Assembly: GCA_016191995.1 (NCBI GenBank)
Contig: JACPVA010000145.1
Span: forward strand, 1-62,615
Length of the DNA stretch: 62,615 bases
Direction of reading: 5' to 3'
Source: Burkholderiales bacterium
GTDB taxonomy: Bacteria > Pseudomonadota > Gammaproteobacteria > Burkholderiales > Burkholderiaceae_C
Under the pieces are notes generated by a model, which was not told the DNA's origin, searched no databases, and was given only the letters and a program-made list of their open reading frames with translations. Positions 49,758-59,422 of this stretch are shown one piece after another (the first letter of the stretch is position 1; every line of letters starts with the position of its first letter). The position numbers and the translations under genes are program-made.

Positions 49758-52700
49758 ATGCAACTGCCCTCCATCGCCGCCGGCAAGCGCCACACCGTGC
49801 CGCGCCCGCACGGCAGCGCCGATGCGCTGCTGCTGGCACGCCACGCCGAGGCGCTCGCCGCCGCGGGCCAGCGGCTGGCCGTCGTCACGGCCGAGGCGGC
49901 CGACTCGCAGCGGCTGGAGGAGGAGCTGCGATTCTTCGCGCCGCAGCTTCGCATCGCCGTCTTCCCCGACTGGGAGACGCTGCCCTACGACCAGTTCAGC
50001 CCGCACCAGGACCTGGTCTCCGAGCGGCTGGCCACGCTGTGGCGCGTGCTGCACGTCAAGGATGTCGACGTGCTGCTGCTGCCGGCGACGACCGCGCTGC
50101 AGCGGCTGGCGCCGCCGTCGTTCCTGGCCGCCTACACCTTCCAGTTCAGGCTGCGGCAGAAGCTCGACGAGGCGGCGCTGCGCGCGCAGCTCACGCTGGC
50201 CGGCTACCAGCATGTCAGCCAGGTCGTCGGCCCGGGCGAATATGCGGTGCGCGGCGGGCTGATCGACCTGTTCCCGATGGGCTCGCCGGTGCCGTACCGG
50301 GTCGACCTGTTCGACGACGAGGTCGACTCGATCCGCACCTTCGACCCCGATACCCAGCGCAGCCTGTACCCGGTGCCCGAGGTGCGGCTGCTGCCGGGGC
50401 GCGAGTTTCCGCTCGACGAGGCCGCGCGCAGCGCATTCCGCGCCCGCTGGCGCGAGCGGCTGGAGGGCGACCCGACCCGGTCGCGCATCTACAAGGATGT
50501 CGGCGCCGGGCTCGCGCCGGCCGGCATCGAGTACTACCTGCCGCTGTTCTTCGACGGCACCGCGACCGTCTTCGAGTATTTCGACGACCGCACCGCGCTG
50601 GCGCTGCACGGCGAGGTGGCCGAATCGCTGGAGCGCTTCTGGGCCGATACGCGCGAGCGCCACCGGCTGCTGCAGCACGACCCCGAGCGCCCGATCCTGC
50701 CGCCGCAGGCGTTGTTCCTGCCGACCGACGAATTCTTCGGCCTCGTCCAGCCGCGCCCGACGCTGGCGCTGCGCGGCAGCGGCGAGACGCCGTGGGCGCG
50801 ACCGCTGCCCGATGTCGCGGTCGACCGCAGCGCGACCGAGCCGCTGGCGCGGCTCGAGCGCCACCTCGATGCGACGCCGTCGCGCGTGCTGCTGGTGGCC
50901 GAGAGCGAGGGCCGGCGCGAGAGCCTGCTCGACCTGCTGCGCGACCACCGCATCGCCGTGCCCAGCGTCTCGTCGCTGCACGAGTTCCTGCACGGCGAGG
51001 CCGCCGCCGAGAAGGTCGCGATCGCCGCCGCGCCGCTGGCGCAGGGTTTTCACTGGCAGCGCGACGCCGAGTCCGGCCCGGCGGTGCAGTTCATCACCGA
51101 GACCGAGCTGTTCGCCACCGCGCCGGCGGCGCGCCGGCGCCGCAAGCAGGAGCGCACGAGCGATGTCGATGCGCTGATCAAGGACCTCGCCGAGCTGCAG
51201 CTCGGCGACCCGGTCGTGCACCTGCAGCATGGCATCGGCCGCTACCGCGGGCTGGTCGAGATCGATACCGGCGAGGGGCCGGGCGAATTCCTGCACCTCG
51301 AATATGCCGACCGCGCCACGCTGTACGTGCCGGTGTCGGCGCTGCACCTGATCGCGCGCTATACCGGCGTGTCGGCCGAGGAGGCGCCGCTGCACCGGCT
51401 CGGCTCCGGCCAGTGGGAGAAGGCGCGGCGCAAGGCCGCCGAGCAGGTGCGCGACGCCGCCGCCGAGCTGCTCGCGCTGTACGCGCGGCGCGCCGCGCGC
51501 GAGGGCCATGCGCACCGCTTCCTGCCGCACGAGTACGAGGCCTTCGCCGCCAGCTTCGGCTTCGAGGAGACACCCGACCAGCGCGCCGCGATCCACGCCG
51601 TGATCCAGGACCTGGTCAGCCCGCGGCCGATGGACCGGCTGGTGTGCGGCGATGTCGGCTTCGGCAAGACCGAGGTCGCACTGCGCGCGGCCTTCGTCGC
51701 CGTCGCCGGCGGCAAGCAGGTCGCGCTGCTGGCGCCGACGACGCTGCTGGCCGAGCAGCACCACCAGACGATCGTCGACCGCTTCGCCCCCTGGCCGGTC
51801 AAGGTCGCCGAGCTCAGCCGCTTTCGCTCGGCCAAGGAGGTCAAGGCGACGCTGGAAGGGCTGGCCGACGGCCGCATCGACATCGTCGTCGGCACGCACA
51901 AGCTGCTTCAGCCGGACGTGAAGTTCGCGCGCCTGGGGCTGCTGGTCATCGACGAGGAGCACCGCTTCGGCGTGCGCCACAAGGAGGCGATGAAGACGCT
52001 GCGCGCCGAGGTCGACGTGCTGACGCTGACCGCCACCCCGATCCCGCGCACGCTCGGCATGGCGCTCGAGGGCCTGCGCGACCTGAGCGTGATCGCCACC
52101 GCGCCGCAGCGGCGGCTGGCGATCAAGACCTTCGTGCGCGACGAGGGCAGCGGCGTCATCCGCGAGGCGGTGCTGCGCGAGCTCAAGCGCGGCGGGCAGG
52201 TCTACTTCCTGCACAACGAGGTCGAGACGATCGCGCAGCGCGCGGCCAGGCTGGCCGAGCTGATGCCCGAGGCGCGGATCGCGATCGCGCACGGCCAGAT
52301 GCCCGAGCGCCAGCTCGAGTCGGTGATGCGCGACTTCGTCGCCCAGCGCCACAACGTCCTCGTCTGCTCGACGATCATCGAGACCGGCATCGACGTGCCG
52401 ACCGCCAACACCATCGTCATCGCGCGCGCCGACAAGTTCGGGCTGGCGCAGCTGCACCAGCTGCGCGGGCGCGTCGGCCGCAGCCACCACCAGGCCTACG
52501 CCTACCTGCTGGTGCCCGACTTGCAGGCGCTGAGCAAGGCGGCCGAGCAGCGGCTGCAGGCGATCCAGGAGATGGAGGAGCTCGGCAGCGGCTTCTACCT
52601 CGCGATGCACGACCTCGAGATCCGCGGCGCCGGCGAGATCCTCGGCGAGCACCAGAGCGGCAACATGATCGAGGTCGGCTTCCAGCTCTACAACGAGATG

Positions 52701-53228
52701 CTGGCCGAGGCGGTGCGCGCGCTGAAGTCCGGCCGCGAGCCCGACCTGCTCAGCCCGACCGGGCTGTTCGGCGCCGCCACCGAGGTCAACCTGCACGCGC
52801 CGGCGCTGCTGCCCGATGCCTATTGCGGCGACGTCCACGTGCGGCTGTCGCTGTACAAGCGGCTCGCCGGCGCCGTCTCGGACGCCCAGATCGAGGGCCT
52901 GCTCGAGGAGCTCAGCGACCGCTTCGGCAAGCTGCCACCGCAGGGGCGCACGCTGTTCGACACGCACCGCCTGCGCGTGCTGGCGCGCGAGTACGGCGTG
53001 GCCAAGATCGACGCCGGGCCGCGGGCCACGACGATCGCCTTCCGCCCCAACCCGCCGATCGACGCGATGCGCATCGTCGAGCTGGTGCAGCGCCACCCGG
53101 GCGTCAAGCTCGCCGGCAACGACAAGCTGCGCATCGAGCGCACCATCGACGACCCGGCGGCACGCGCGCAGCTGGTGCGCGACACGCTGCGCGCGCTCGG
53201 GCCGCCGCGCATCGCGCAGGCCGCCTGA
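49758..53228 (+). CDS. mfd: Transcription-repair coupling factor
   Basis: Mfd removes RNA polymerase stalled at DNA damage and recruits UvrA. The 1,156-residue protein has the UvrB-like N-terminus (LPYDQFSPHQDLVSERLATL, GGLIDLFPMGSPVPYRVDLF), the RNAP-binding domain (GDPVVHLQHGIGRYRGLVEI), the helicase motifs GDVGFGKTEVALRAAF, VIDEEHRFGVRHKE, LTATPIPRTL, CSTIIETGIDVP and QLRGRVGRSHHQAYAYLL, and the C-terminal TRCF domain. It is complete. Confidence 0.97.
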   Translation: MQLPSIAAGKRHTVPRPHGSADALLLARHAEALAAAGQRLAVVTAEAADSQRLEEELRFFAPQLRIAVFPDWETLPYDQFSPHQDLVSERLATLWRVLHVKDVDVLLLPATTALQRLAPPSFLAAYTFQFRLRQKLDEAALRAQLTLAGYQHVSQVVGPGEYAVRGGLIDLFPMGSPVPYRVDLFDDEVDSIRTFDPDTQRSLYPVPEVRLLPGREFPLDEAARSAFRARWRERLEGDPTRSRIYKDVGAGLAPAGIEYYLPLFFDGTATVFEYFDDRTALALHGEVAESLERFWADTRERHRLLQHDPERPILPPQALFLPTDEFFGLVQPRPTLALRGSGETPWARPLPDVAVDRSATEPLARLERHLDATPSRVLLVAESEGRRESLLDLLRDHRIAVPSVSSLHEFLHGEAAAEKVAIAAAPLAQGFHWQRDAESGPAVQFITETELFATAPAARRRRKQERTSDVDALIKDLAELQLGDPVVHLQHGIGRYRGLVEIDTGEGPGEFLHLEYADRATLYVPVSALHLIARYTGVSAEEAPLHRLGSGQWEKARRKAAEQVRDAAAELLALYARRAAREGHAHRFLPHEYEAFAASFGFEETPDQRAAIHAVIQDLVSPRPMDRLVCGDVGFGKTEVALRAAFVAVAGGKQVALLAPTTLLAEQHHQTIVDRFAPWPVKVAELSRFRSAKEVKATLEGLADGRIDIVVGTHKLLQPDVKFARLGLLVIDEEHRFGVRHKEAMKTLRAEVDVLTLTATPIPRTLGMALEGLRDLSVIATAPQRRLAIKTFVRDEGSGVIREAVLRELKRGGQVYFLHNEVETIAQRAARLAELMPEARIAIAHGQMPERQLESVMRDFVAQRHNVLVCSTIIETGIDVPTANTIVIARADKFGLAQLHQLRGRVGRSHHQAYAYLLVPDLQALSKAAEQRLQAIQEMEELGSGFYLAMHDLEIRGAGEILGEHQSGNMIEVGFQLYNEMLAEAVRALKSGREPDLLSPTGLFGAATEVNLHAPALLPDAYCGDVHVRLSLYKRLAGAVSDAQIEGLLEELSDRFGKLPPQGRTLFDTHRLRVLAREYGVAKIDAGPRATTIAFRPNPPIDAMRIVELVQRHPGVKLAGNDKLRIERTIDDPAARAQLVRDTLRALGPPRIAQAA

Positions 53229-53288
53229 TCCGCAGCCGCGCGCGGCGACGCGGGCTGCGGCCGCGGCGGCGGCGGCGCGTCTTCGTCC

Positions 53289-54347
53289 TCAGCGGTAGAT
53301 CTGCGCCGGGGTCACGCCCCCCGGCCCGTGGCACAGGCCGGTCATGCTGGCGCGGTCGGGGGCGAGCTGGAGCTGGCATGCGAGCTGGCCGACCCCGCCG
53401 CCAGGCAGCGGCATCGTCATCGCCAGCACGATCTGCGTCCCGTCGAACTGGCCCTCGCCCTCGCCGACGACCTGCCCCTCGAGCTCGGCGCTGATGAGCA
53501 CGTTCTGCCCCTCGTGGTCGAGGTGGTAGACCTCGCCCGTGGCTGATCGCCACGGTCCCGACAGCTCGGTCGACAGCTCGGCATCGCCCGCGGCCGCGTT
53601 CGCGTGCGGCATCGCCGAGGGGCCCGACTGCAGCGGCAAGCCAGCAGCGCCCGCGGCCGGCGGTTCGGCGGCGACGAGGTCCTCGGGGCTCGCCCCGCCG
53701 CCGTCGTCCAGCCACCAACCCAGCAGCGCCAGCGACGCGACCGCGGCGGCCGCGCCCCACAGCATCGGCTTGAGCCTGCCGCCGGCTGCGGGTACCGGCG
53801 CCGGAGCCGGCACCGGCACCTGCACCTGCACCGGTGTCGGGGCCGGGGCCGGGGCCGGGATCGGCGCGGGGTGCCGTGGTTCGAGCCCCGGCACGCGCGC
53901 CAGCGCTTCGACCAGGCGCTGCAGGTCGCCGTGCCAGCGCCCGTCGGCCAGCTCGAGGGCCTGGCGTCGCACCAGCAGCCGCAGGTCCTCGGGCAGGTCG
54001 TGCTCAGCCGGCAGCGCCGCGCCCTCGAGCAGGACCGGGATCACGCGCGTCTGCCGCGCCAGCGCCGTGGCCACCTCCTGCCGAATCCAGTCGCCGGGCT
54101 GGTCGATGCGCCGGCGCCCCTGGTCGTCGACATGCAGAAGCCAGCGCGGGCCGATCAGCACGAGCATGACGACGCAGGACTGCAACGCCTTGTCCAGCGC
54201 CTGCGCGAAGTCGACGCCGGGGTCGATGCCCTCGATATCGCGGAAGATCGCCTCGGCACCGAAGGCCTCGGCGAGGTTGTCGGCGAGCCGGCCGGCGGCG
54301 TGTCGCGACTCGTCGCGGCGGTAGCTGATGAAGATGCCTGCGGCCAT
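53289..54347 (-). CDS. TIR-domain membrane protein
   Basis: This 352-residue protein starts with a TIR domain (~1-135: IFISYRRDESRHAAGRLADN, GAEAIFRDIEGIDPGVDFAQ, VMLVLIGPRWL, DWIRQEVATALARQ). A Pro/Ala/Val repeat linker follows (PAPAPAPTPVQVQVPVPAPA), then one membrane helix (MLWGAAAAVASLALLGWWL) and a C-terminal extracytoplasmic domain with GEGEGQFDGTQIVLAMTMPL and LACQLQLAPDRASMTGLCHG. TIR domains act as NADases or scaffolds in signalling and defence. No effector or partner gene adjoins. ATG 54347 is chosen because the TIR fold starts there. Confidence 0.85.
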   Translation of the reverse strand: MAAGIFISYRRDESRHAAGRLADNLAEAFGAEAIFRDIEGIDPGVDFAQALDKALQSCVVMLVLIGPRWLLHVDDQGRRRIDQPGDWIRQEVATALARQTRVIPVLLEGAALPAEHDLPEDLRLLVRRQALELADGRWHGDLQRLVEALARVPGLEPRHPAPIPAPAPAPTPVQVQVPVPAPAPVPAAGGRLKPMLWGAAAAVASLALLGWWLDDGGGASPEDLVAAEPPAAGAAGLPLQSGPSAMPHANAAAGDAELSTELSGPWRSATGEVYHLDHEGQNVLISAELEGQVVGEGEGQFDGTQIVLAMTMPLPGGGVGQLACQLQLAPDRASMTGLCHGPGGVTPAQIYR

Positions 54348-54577
54348 CGCGCGCTCCCCCGACCCGGATGGGCTGCCGAAGTCTAGCGCCGCGCGCCGGC
54401 CTGCGCCGGTTTTGCCCGCCCCGGCAGCGTGGCGACCATGGTCATGCCTGCGCGGCGCGGCGGCCGCGTGCCATCGACACCGCCGCGACGCGGGAATCGC
54501 CGCGGCGCGGCGCTGCTTTACGAAGCGGAAACCGCGCAGCCGCCGGCGCTTGACCGCTGCGCGCGACACTGCGCCGC

Positions 54578-55078
54578 ATGACGACACGCATCCCCCGCAA
54601 CCTCGCCACGCCGCTGACGATCGGCGCCTTCCTCGTCCTCGCCACGACCGGCGTGCTGATGTTCTTCCACCTCGACAGCGCGCTGAACAAGACGGTCCAC
54701 GAGTGGATCGGCTGGGTGCTGGTGGCCGGCGTCGGGCTGCACGTCGCGGTCAACTTCGGCGCCTTCCAGCGTTACCTGCGCATGCCGGGGCCGCGCGCGC
54801 TGATCGCCGGCTTCGCGCTCGTCCTCGGGCTGTCGTTCGTGCCGCTGCCCGGCACCGGCGGCGAGCCGCCGTTCGTCGCCCCGCTGCGTGCGCTGGCCGC
54901 GGCCCCGCTGCCGGTGCTGGCGCAGGTCGCAGGGACGACGCCGCTGGAGATCGAATCGCGGCTGCGCGCCGCCGGCATCGAACCTCGTGACGGCGCCGAC
55001 AGCGTCGCCGCGCTGGTCGGCGGCGATGCGCGCAAGCAGGTCCGCGTGCTGGCGAGCGTGATCGCGCCGCCGCGCTGA
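54578..55078 (+). CDS. DUF4405-like membrane protein
   Basis: This 166-residue protein has about three membrane helices: ATPLTIGAFLVLATTGVLMF, WIGWVLVAGVGLHVAVNFGA and LIAGFALVLGLSFVPLPG. His residues in FFHLDSALNKTVHEW and GLHVAVNF recall the heme-binding helices of DUF4405/cytochrome b561-like proteins. The C-terminal ~70 residues are soluble (TTPLEIESRLRAAGIEP, resembling a helix-hairpin DNA- or ligand-binding segment). The function is unknown. Confidence 0.7.
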   Translation: MTTRIPRNLATPLTIGAFLVLATTGVLMFFHLDSALNKTVHEWIGWVLVAGVGLHVAVNFGAFQRYLRMPGPRALIAGFALVLGLSFVPLPGTGGEPPFVAPLRALAAAPLPVLAQVAGTTPLEIESRLRAAGIEPRDGADSVAALVGGDARKQVRVLASVIAPPR

Positions 55079-55225
55079 GGCGGCAGCGCGGCGCAAGGGC
55101 GCCGGCCCGCAGCGGGAGCATCCAGCGCGGCGGCGCCGCGCCGGCGCGACCTCGCCACGAGCGCAAGCATGCGGCGCTCGCTACGATCGCGGATCGGCAC
55201 CGTTCGTGTCATCCCCGAGCCGCCC

Positions 55226-55942
55226 ATGCCCGACGCCTGCGAGATCGCCCCCGGCCTGTTCGCACGCGGCTTCACGCCGCCGCTGCGTCTGGCGGACTTC
55301 AAGTTGATCGCGTTCGACATGGACTCGACGCTGATCAATATCGAGTGCGTCGACGAGATCGCCGCCGCCGCCGGCCGTCGCGGCGAGGTCGCCGCGATCA
55401 CCGAGGCGACGATGCGCGGCGAGATCGCCGACTATCGCGACAGCCTGCGCCGGCGGCTCGCGCTGCTCGCCGGCGTGCCGGTGGCGGCGCTGGAGGCGGT
55501 GTGGGCCAACCACCTCGAGCTCAACCCCGGGGTCGAGGTCTTCGTCCGGTCCTGCCAGCGCGCCGGCCTGAAGACGCTGCTCGTCTCCGGCGGCTTCACC
55601 TTCTTCAGCGAGCGCATCCGGCGCCGGCTCGGGCTGGACTTCGCGCGCGCCAATGTGCTGGGGATCGCCGGCGGCAAGCTCACCGGCACGCTGATGGAGC
55701 GCCCCTGGGGCGATATCGTCGACGGCGCGGAGAAGCGGCGCGTCGTGCTCGAGGTCTGCGAGCTGATGGGCATCGAGCCGGCGCAGGCGATCGCGGTCGG
55801 CGACGGCGCCAACGACCTGCCGATGATGGCGGTGGCGGGGCTTTCGATCGCCTACCACCCGAAGCCGGCGGTGCGCGAGAAGGCGATGGTCTCGATCATG
55901 TCCGGCGGCATGGACCGCGCGCTGGAGCTGGTCCGGCCCTGA
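55226..55942 (+). CDS. serB: Phosphoserine phosphatase
   Basis: SerB hydrolyses phosphoserine in the last step of serine synthesis. The 238-residue HAD enzyme has the nucleophile motif FDMDSTLINIECVDEIA, VSGGFTFFSERIRRRLGLDF, and GDGANDLPMMAVAGLSIAYH. It is the short form without an N-terminal ACT domain. ATG 55226 is taken; an in-frame upstream ATG would add 19 unlikely residues. Confidence 0.95.
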   Translation: MPDACEIAPGLFARGFTPPLRLADFKLIAFDMDSTLINIECVDEIAAAAGRRGEVAAITEATMRGEIADYRDSLRRRLALLAGVPVAALEAVWANHLELNPGVEVFVRSCQRAGLKTLLVSGGFTFFSERIRRRLGLDFARANVLGIAGGKLTGTLMERPWGDIVDGAEKRRVVLEVCELMGIEPAQAIAVGDGANDLPMMAVAGLSIAYHPKPAVREKAMVSIMSGGMDRALELVRP

Positions 55943-56052
55943 CGTCGCGGCGCGCCGCGGCCCGCCGACGCGCACCGTTTCAGGGCAAACCCATCTTCGC
56001 GTCGGGGTCGCCGCCGCCTACGATCGCGCACCACCTTTTCAGGAGACCCCGG

Positions 56053-57414
56053 ATGAGCCAGACCAAGTTCCTGCTCGACGAGAGCCGGATGCCCACCCAC
56101 TGGTACAACATCGCCGCCGACCTGCCGGTGCCGCTGGCGCCGCCGCTGCACCCCGGCACGATGCAGCCGGTCGGCCCGGACGACCTGGCGCCGCTATTCC
56201 CGATGGCGCTGATCATGCAGGAGGTCGCGAGCGAACGCGAGATCGAGATCCCCGAGCCGGTGCGCGAGGTCTTCCGCCTGTGGCGGCCCTCGCCGCTGAT
56301 CCGCGCCCACCGGCTGGAGAAGGCGCTCGGCACGCCGGCCAAGATCTACTACAAATACGAGGGCGTCTCGCCCGCCGGCAGCCACAAGCCCAATACCGCC
56401 GTGCCGCAGGCGTGGTTCAACGCCCAGGCCGGCGTCAAGAAGCTCTCGACCGAGACCGGCGCCGGGCAATGGGGATCGTCGCTGGCCTTCGCCGGGGCGC
56501 TGTTCGGCATCGAGGTCCAGGTCTTCCAGGTCCGCGTCTCGTACGACCAGAAGCCCTACCGGCGCGCGCTGATGGAGACCTACGGCGCCTCGTGCGTGGC
56601 CAGCCCGAGCAACCTGACCAACTCCGGCCGCGCGATCCTGGCCAAGAACCCGGACCACCCCGGGTCGCTCGGCATCGCGATCAGCGAGGCGGTCGAGGTC
56701 GCGGCGACGCACGACGACACCAAGTACGCGCTCGGCTCGGTGCTCAACCATGTGCTGCTGCACCAGACGATCGTCGGCCAGGAGGCGATGCTGCAGCTCG
56801 AGATGGCCGGCGACGACCCTGACGTCATCGTCGGCTGCACCGGCGGCGGCAGCAACTTCGCCGGCATCAGCTTCCCGTTCATCGGCCAGCAGCTGCGCGG
56901 CGGGCGCAAGCGGCGCATCGTCGCCGTCGAGCCTGCGGCCTGCCCGAGCCTGACGCGCGGCAAGTTCGCCTACGACTTCGGCGACACCGCGCACCTGGCG
57001 CCGCTGACCAAGATGCACACGCTGGGCAGCACCTTCACGCCGCCGGGCTTCCACGCCGGCGGGCTGCGCTACCACGGCATGGCGCCGCTGGTCTCGCACC
57101 TGAAGGAGCTGGGGATCATCGAGGCTACCGCCTACCACCAGCGCGAGTGCTTCGCCGCCGGCGTGACCTTCGCGCGCGCCGAGGGCATCGTGCCCGCACC
57201 CGAGGCCAACCATGCGGTCAAGGGCGCGATCGTCGAGGCGCTGCGCTGCAAGGCCGAGGGCAGGAGCGAGACGATCCTGTTCAACCTCTGCGGCCACGGC
57301 CACTTCGACATGAGCGCGTACAGCGCCTACATGGCCGACAAGCTGGTCGACCAGCCCTACGACGAGGCCGAGCTCGCGATGGCGCTGGCGGGGCTGCCGT
57401 CGGTGCCGGCCTGA
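56053..57414 (+). CDS. TrpB2-type tryptophan synthase beta-like enzyme
   Basis: This 453-residue PLP enzyme has the Schiff-base Lys112 in SPAGSHKPNTA, TGAGQWGSSLAFAGALFGIE, VGCTGGGSNFAGISFPF, EPAACPSLTRGKFAYDFGDT and CGHGHFDMSAY. The length and the N-terminal THWYNIAADLP mark the TrpB2 group, which acts without TrpA and usually coexists with a normal TrpB1. It may scavenge indole with serine; the preceding serB makes serine, an apt neighbour. AGGAG lies 9 bases before the ATG. Confidence 0.9.
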   Translation: MSQTKFLLDESRMPTHWYNIAADLPVPLAPPLHPGTMQPVGPDDLAPLFPMALIMQEVASEREIEIPEPVREVFRLWRPSPLIRAHRLEKALGTPAKIYYKYEGVSPAGSHKPNTAVPQAWFNAQAGVKKLSTETGAGQWGSSLAFAGALFGIEVQVFQVRVSYDQKPYRRALMETYGASCVASPSNLTNSGRAILAKNPDHPGSLGIAISEAVEVAATHDDTKYALGSVLNHVLLHQTIVGQEAMLQLEMAGDDPDVIVGCTGGGSNFAGISFPFIGQQLRGGRKRRIVAVEPAACPSLTRGKFAYDFGDTAHLAPLTKMHTLGSTFTPPGFHAGGLRYHGMAPLVSHLKELGIIEATAYHQRECFAAGVTFARAEGIVPAPEANHAVKGAIVEALRCKAEGRSETILFNLCGHGHFDMSAYSAYMADKLVDQPYDEAELAMALAGLPSVPA

Positions 57415-57572
57415 CGAGCCTCGCGGCCGGCCGCGTGCCGGCCGTCCCCGCGGGGCGAGGCTGATCGCGCCCCGCCGCGCTCCCGAGGCAGCCGGTCGCG
57501 AGCCGGCTGCCCGCGTATAGTCCGGCTCCCCCCAGGGAGCTGCCCGCGCGCGCGGGCCTCGCCGCGCCGCCC

Positions 57573-58034
57573 ATGTCCGCCATCGCCGAGAACCGCCGTG
57601 CCCGCTTCGACTACCACGTCGAGGAGCGGCACGAGGCCGGCATCGTGCTGCAGGGCTGGGAGGTCAAGGGCGTGCGCGCCGGCCAGGTCCAGCTCACCGA
57701 CGGCTACGTCGTCATCCGCCATGGCGAGCTGTTCCTGATCGGGCTGCGCGTCAACCCGCTGCGCACCGCCTCGACGCATGTCCACCCCGAGCCCGACCGC
57801 ACGCGCAAGCTGCTGATGCACAAGGACGAGATCCGGCGCCTGGTCGGCAAGGTCGAGCAGAAGGGCTTCACGCTGGTGCCGCTGAACCTGCACTACAAGG
57901 GCGGGCACATCAAGGTCGAGATCGCGCTGGCCAAGGGCAAGGCGCTGCACGACAAGCGCGAGACCGAGAAGAAGCGCGACTGGGAGAAGGAGCGCGGGCG
58001 GCTGATGCGGCACAAGATCTCGAGCAAGAGCTGA
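57573..58034 (+). CDS. smpB: SsrA-binding protein
   Basis: SmpB carries tmRNA to stalled ribosomes. The 153-residue protein reads [60 protein letters not shown] and [20 protein letters not shown], then a basic tail ([20 protein letters not shown]). It is complete. The tmRNA gene is not in the window. Confidence 0.96.
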   Translation: MSAIAENRRARFDYHVEERHEAGIVLQGWEVKGVRAGQVQLTDGYVVIRHGELFLIGLRVNPLRTASTHVHPEPDRTRKLLMHKDEIRRLVGKVEQKGFTLVPLNLHYKGGHIKVEIALAKGKALHDKRETEKKRDWEKERGRLMRHKISSKS

Positions 58035-58297
58035 CGGCTTGGCCCCCCAGGCGAAGAGCGCCTGTCCGAATCCCGTTGCGGGTCCTGCAGCCACCGAGGC
58101 GATCGATGGTCGTTGCAGGCGGCAGGAGCAGTGTTCGAGTCACAGAACGGCGAAGGCGGCAGCGGGCCGGGCCGTGCGCGCGGCCACCGAACGCCCTGAC
58201 CTGTTCGCGGCGGTCGTCCTGCTCTGAATGGTTGGTCGGCGAACATCGGACGCCATGCCGGTCCATGACCAACCGGCGCAATCTCGGACCAACCCCA

Positions 58298-58627
58298 TCA
58301 AGCGAACTGCAACTCGATCTTGCCCGCGCGTCGTCGCACCGGGCCGACGATGATCTTGACATCGTGGCCCAGCTTCGTCACCAGCTCCAGCAGCTTGGCC
58401 TCGCTGATGCCACGGAACTGTCCGCGGGTGATTCGGGAGACCTTGGACTGGTCGATCCCCAGCAGCTCGGCCGCGCCTTGTTGGGTCAGTCGACGCGCCT
58501 TGATCCCCCGGGCGATTTCGGCCGCGAGCTGCGACTTGCGCTGCATTTCGGCGGCATCGGCATAGCCCAGGTCGGCGTAGACGTTGGTGCTGCCTTGTTC
58601 GATCGTGATCTCGTCATTGCGGGTCAT
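58298..58627 (-). CDS. XRE-family antitoxin (HigA2-like)
   Basis: This 109-residue protein has an extended N-terminus (NVYADLGYADAAEMQRKSQL) and an HTH (IARGIKARRLTQQGAAELLG, IDQSKVSRITRGQFRGISEA), the layout of HigA-like antitoxins encoded after their toxin. ATG 58627 overlaps the toxin stop (ATGA). It should repress its own operon through the palindrome upstream of the toxin gene. Confidence 0.88.
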   Translation of the reverse strand: MTRNDEITIEQGSTNVYADLGYADAAEMQRKSQLAAEIARGIKARRLTQQGAAELLGIDQSKVSRITRGQFRGISEAKLLELVTKLGHDVKIIVGPVRRRAGKIELQFA

Positions 58628-59007
58628 CGACGTGCTCCGTGTTTGGCCTGCCAGGTCTCGAAGTCCCGCTTCGCGGCCTTCAGTCTTGCTTGGATCAGGT
58701 CCATGTCCGCCTTCGGCGTCTTGATGCCGCTCTTGGACTTCTTCTGGAAGCAGTGCAAGACGTAGACCCATCCGGCAAACCTGATGGTGTAGACGGCGCG
58801 GTAGGTGTTGCCGCGATCGTCTTCAACGACCTCCAGCACGCCGGCGGAACCGAAGCCGGCCAGGACCTTCGCATCCTGGTGTTTACCGCCAGCCTGTGCG
58901 ACGTCGATGGCATGCCCGAACAGGTCCTTGACGTCATCCGGCATGGCATCCAGATCGCGTTTGGCCGAACCTACCCACTTCAGCGGCTTGCGGGCCTGCT
59001 TCGACAT
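58624..59007 (-). CDS. RelE/HigB-type toxin (phage Gp49-like family)
   Basis: This 127-residue protein reads PLKWVGSAKRDLDAMPDDVK, DLFGHAIDVAQAGGKHQDAK, VLEVVEDDRGNTYRAVYTIR, then FAGWVYVLHCFQKKSKSGIK and TPKADMDLIQARL. It is the Gp49/DUF891 RelE-like fold, with the conserved YRAVYTI and LHxFxKKS motifs intact. The toxin gene is first, as in higBA. ATG 59007 or 59016 may be the start. Confidence 0.9.
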   Translation of the reverse strand: MSKQARKPLKWVGSAKRDLDAMPDDVKDLFGHAIDVAQAGGKHQDAKVLAGFGSAGVLEVVEDDRGNTYRAVYTIRFAGWVYVLHCFQKKSKSGIKTPKADMDLIQARLKAAKRDFETWQAKHGARR

Positions 59008-59016
59008 CGACGCCAT

Positions 59017-59034
59017 TATGCCCGTTCGGACATA
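59017..59034. promoter_or_regulatory. Operator-like palindrome at the toxin-antitoxin start
   Basis: TATGCCCGTTCGGACATA matches its reverse complement at 14 of 18 positions (TATG/CATA and CCG/CGG arms). It touches the start region of the toxin gene, fitting autorepression by the HTH antitoxin. Confidence 0.45.
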
Positions 59035-59422
59035 CTGAAGTCGATTCGGGGCGACGACGCCGGCTGTCCCTCGGGTCACGGTCGCGGCATCCCGTCTTCG
59101 AGCCGGGCCTAGGTCTCCCGGTCGCCTGCTGCGCAATCATGCTGAGGTCCTAGGCCAGCAAGCTGCCTGTCGTCACTGCCAGGTGATGGCTGAGCGCAGG
59201 TGTTCGGCTGCAGGCGGTAGTTGGACGCTCGAACGCGACCCCTGGCAAGCAGCGCCGGCGAGTTCGATCACGAAGCGCACTTGGCGCGCGGCCGGGAGGG
59301 CTGCCCTTGCACGACGCCTCCCATGCGCGCCCCGAACAGCCCGCTACCGGCTTCGCGGCCAGCGCGGAGTCGTTCGACCCTCGAACACCACTCGCACGCT
59401 CGTCACCGTCGAGAGCCCGCCG
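59035..59422. other. Gene-free stretch between the TA pair and the RND pump
   Basis: I see no supported gene, RNA or repeat. Short open frames on the + strand have no recognisable motifs. Confidence 0.4.

Noticed and set aside
49605..53096. Open frame of 1,163 codons antisense to mfd.
   Set aside because: Typical high-GC shadow: His/Arg/Gln-rich composition, no motifs, while mfd on the + strand is complete.
58039..58297. Possible small RNA or tmRNA gene after smpB.
   Set aside because: No tRNA-like ends, tag-peptide frame or stable hairpin with T-run could be recognised.
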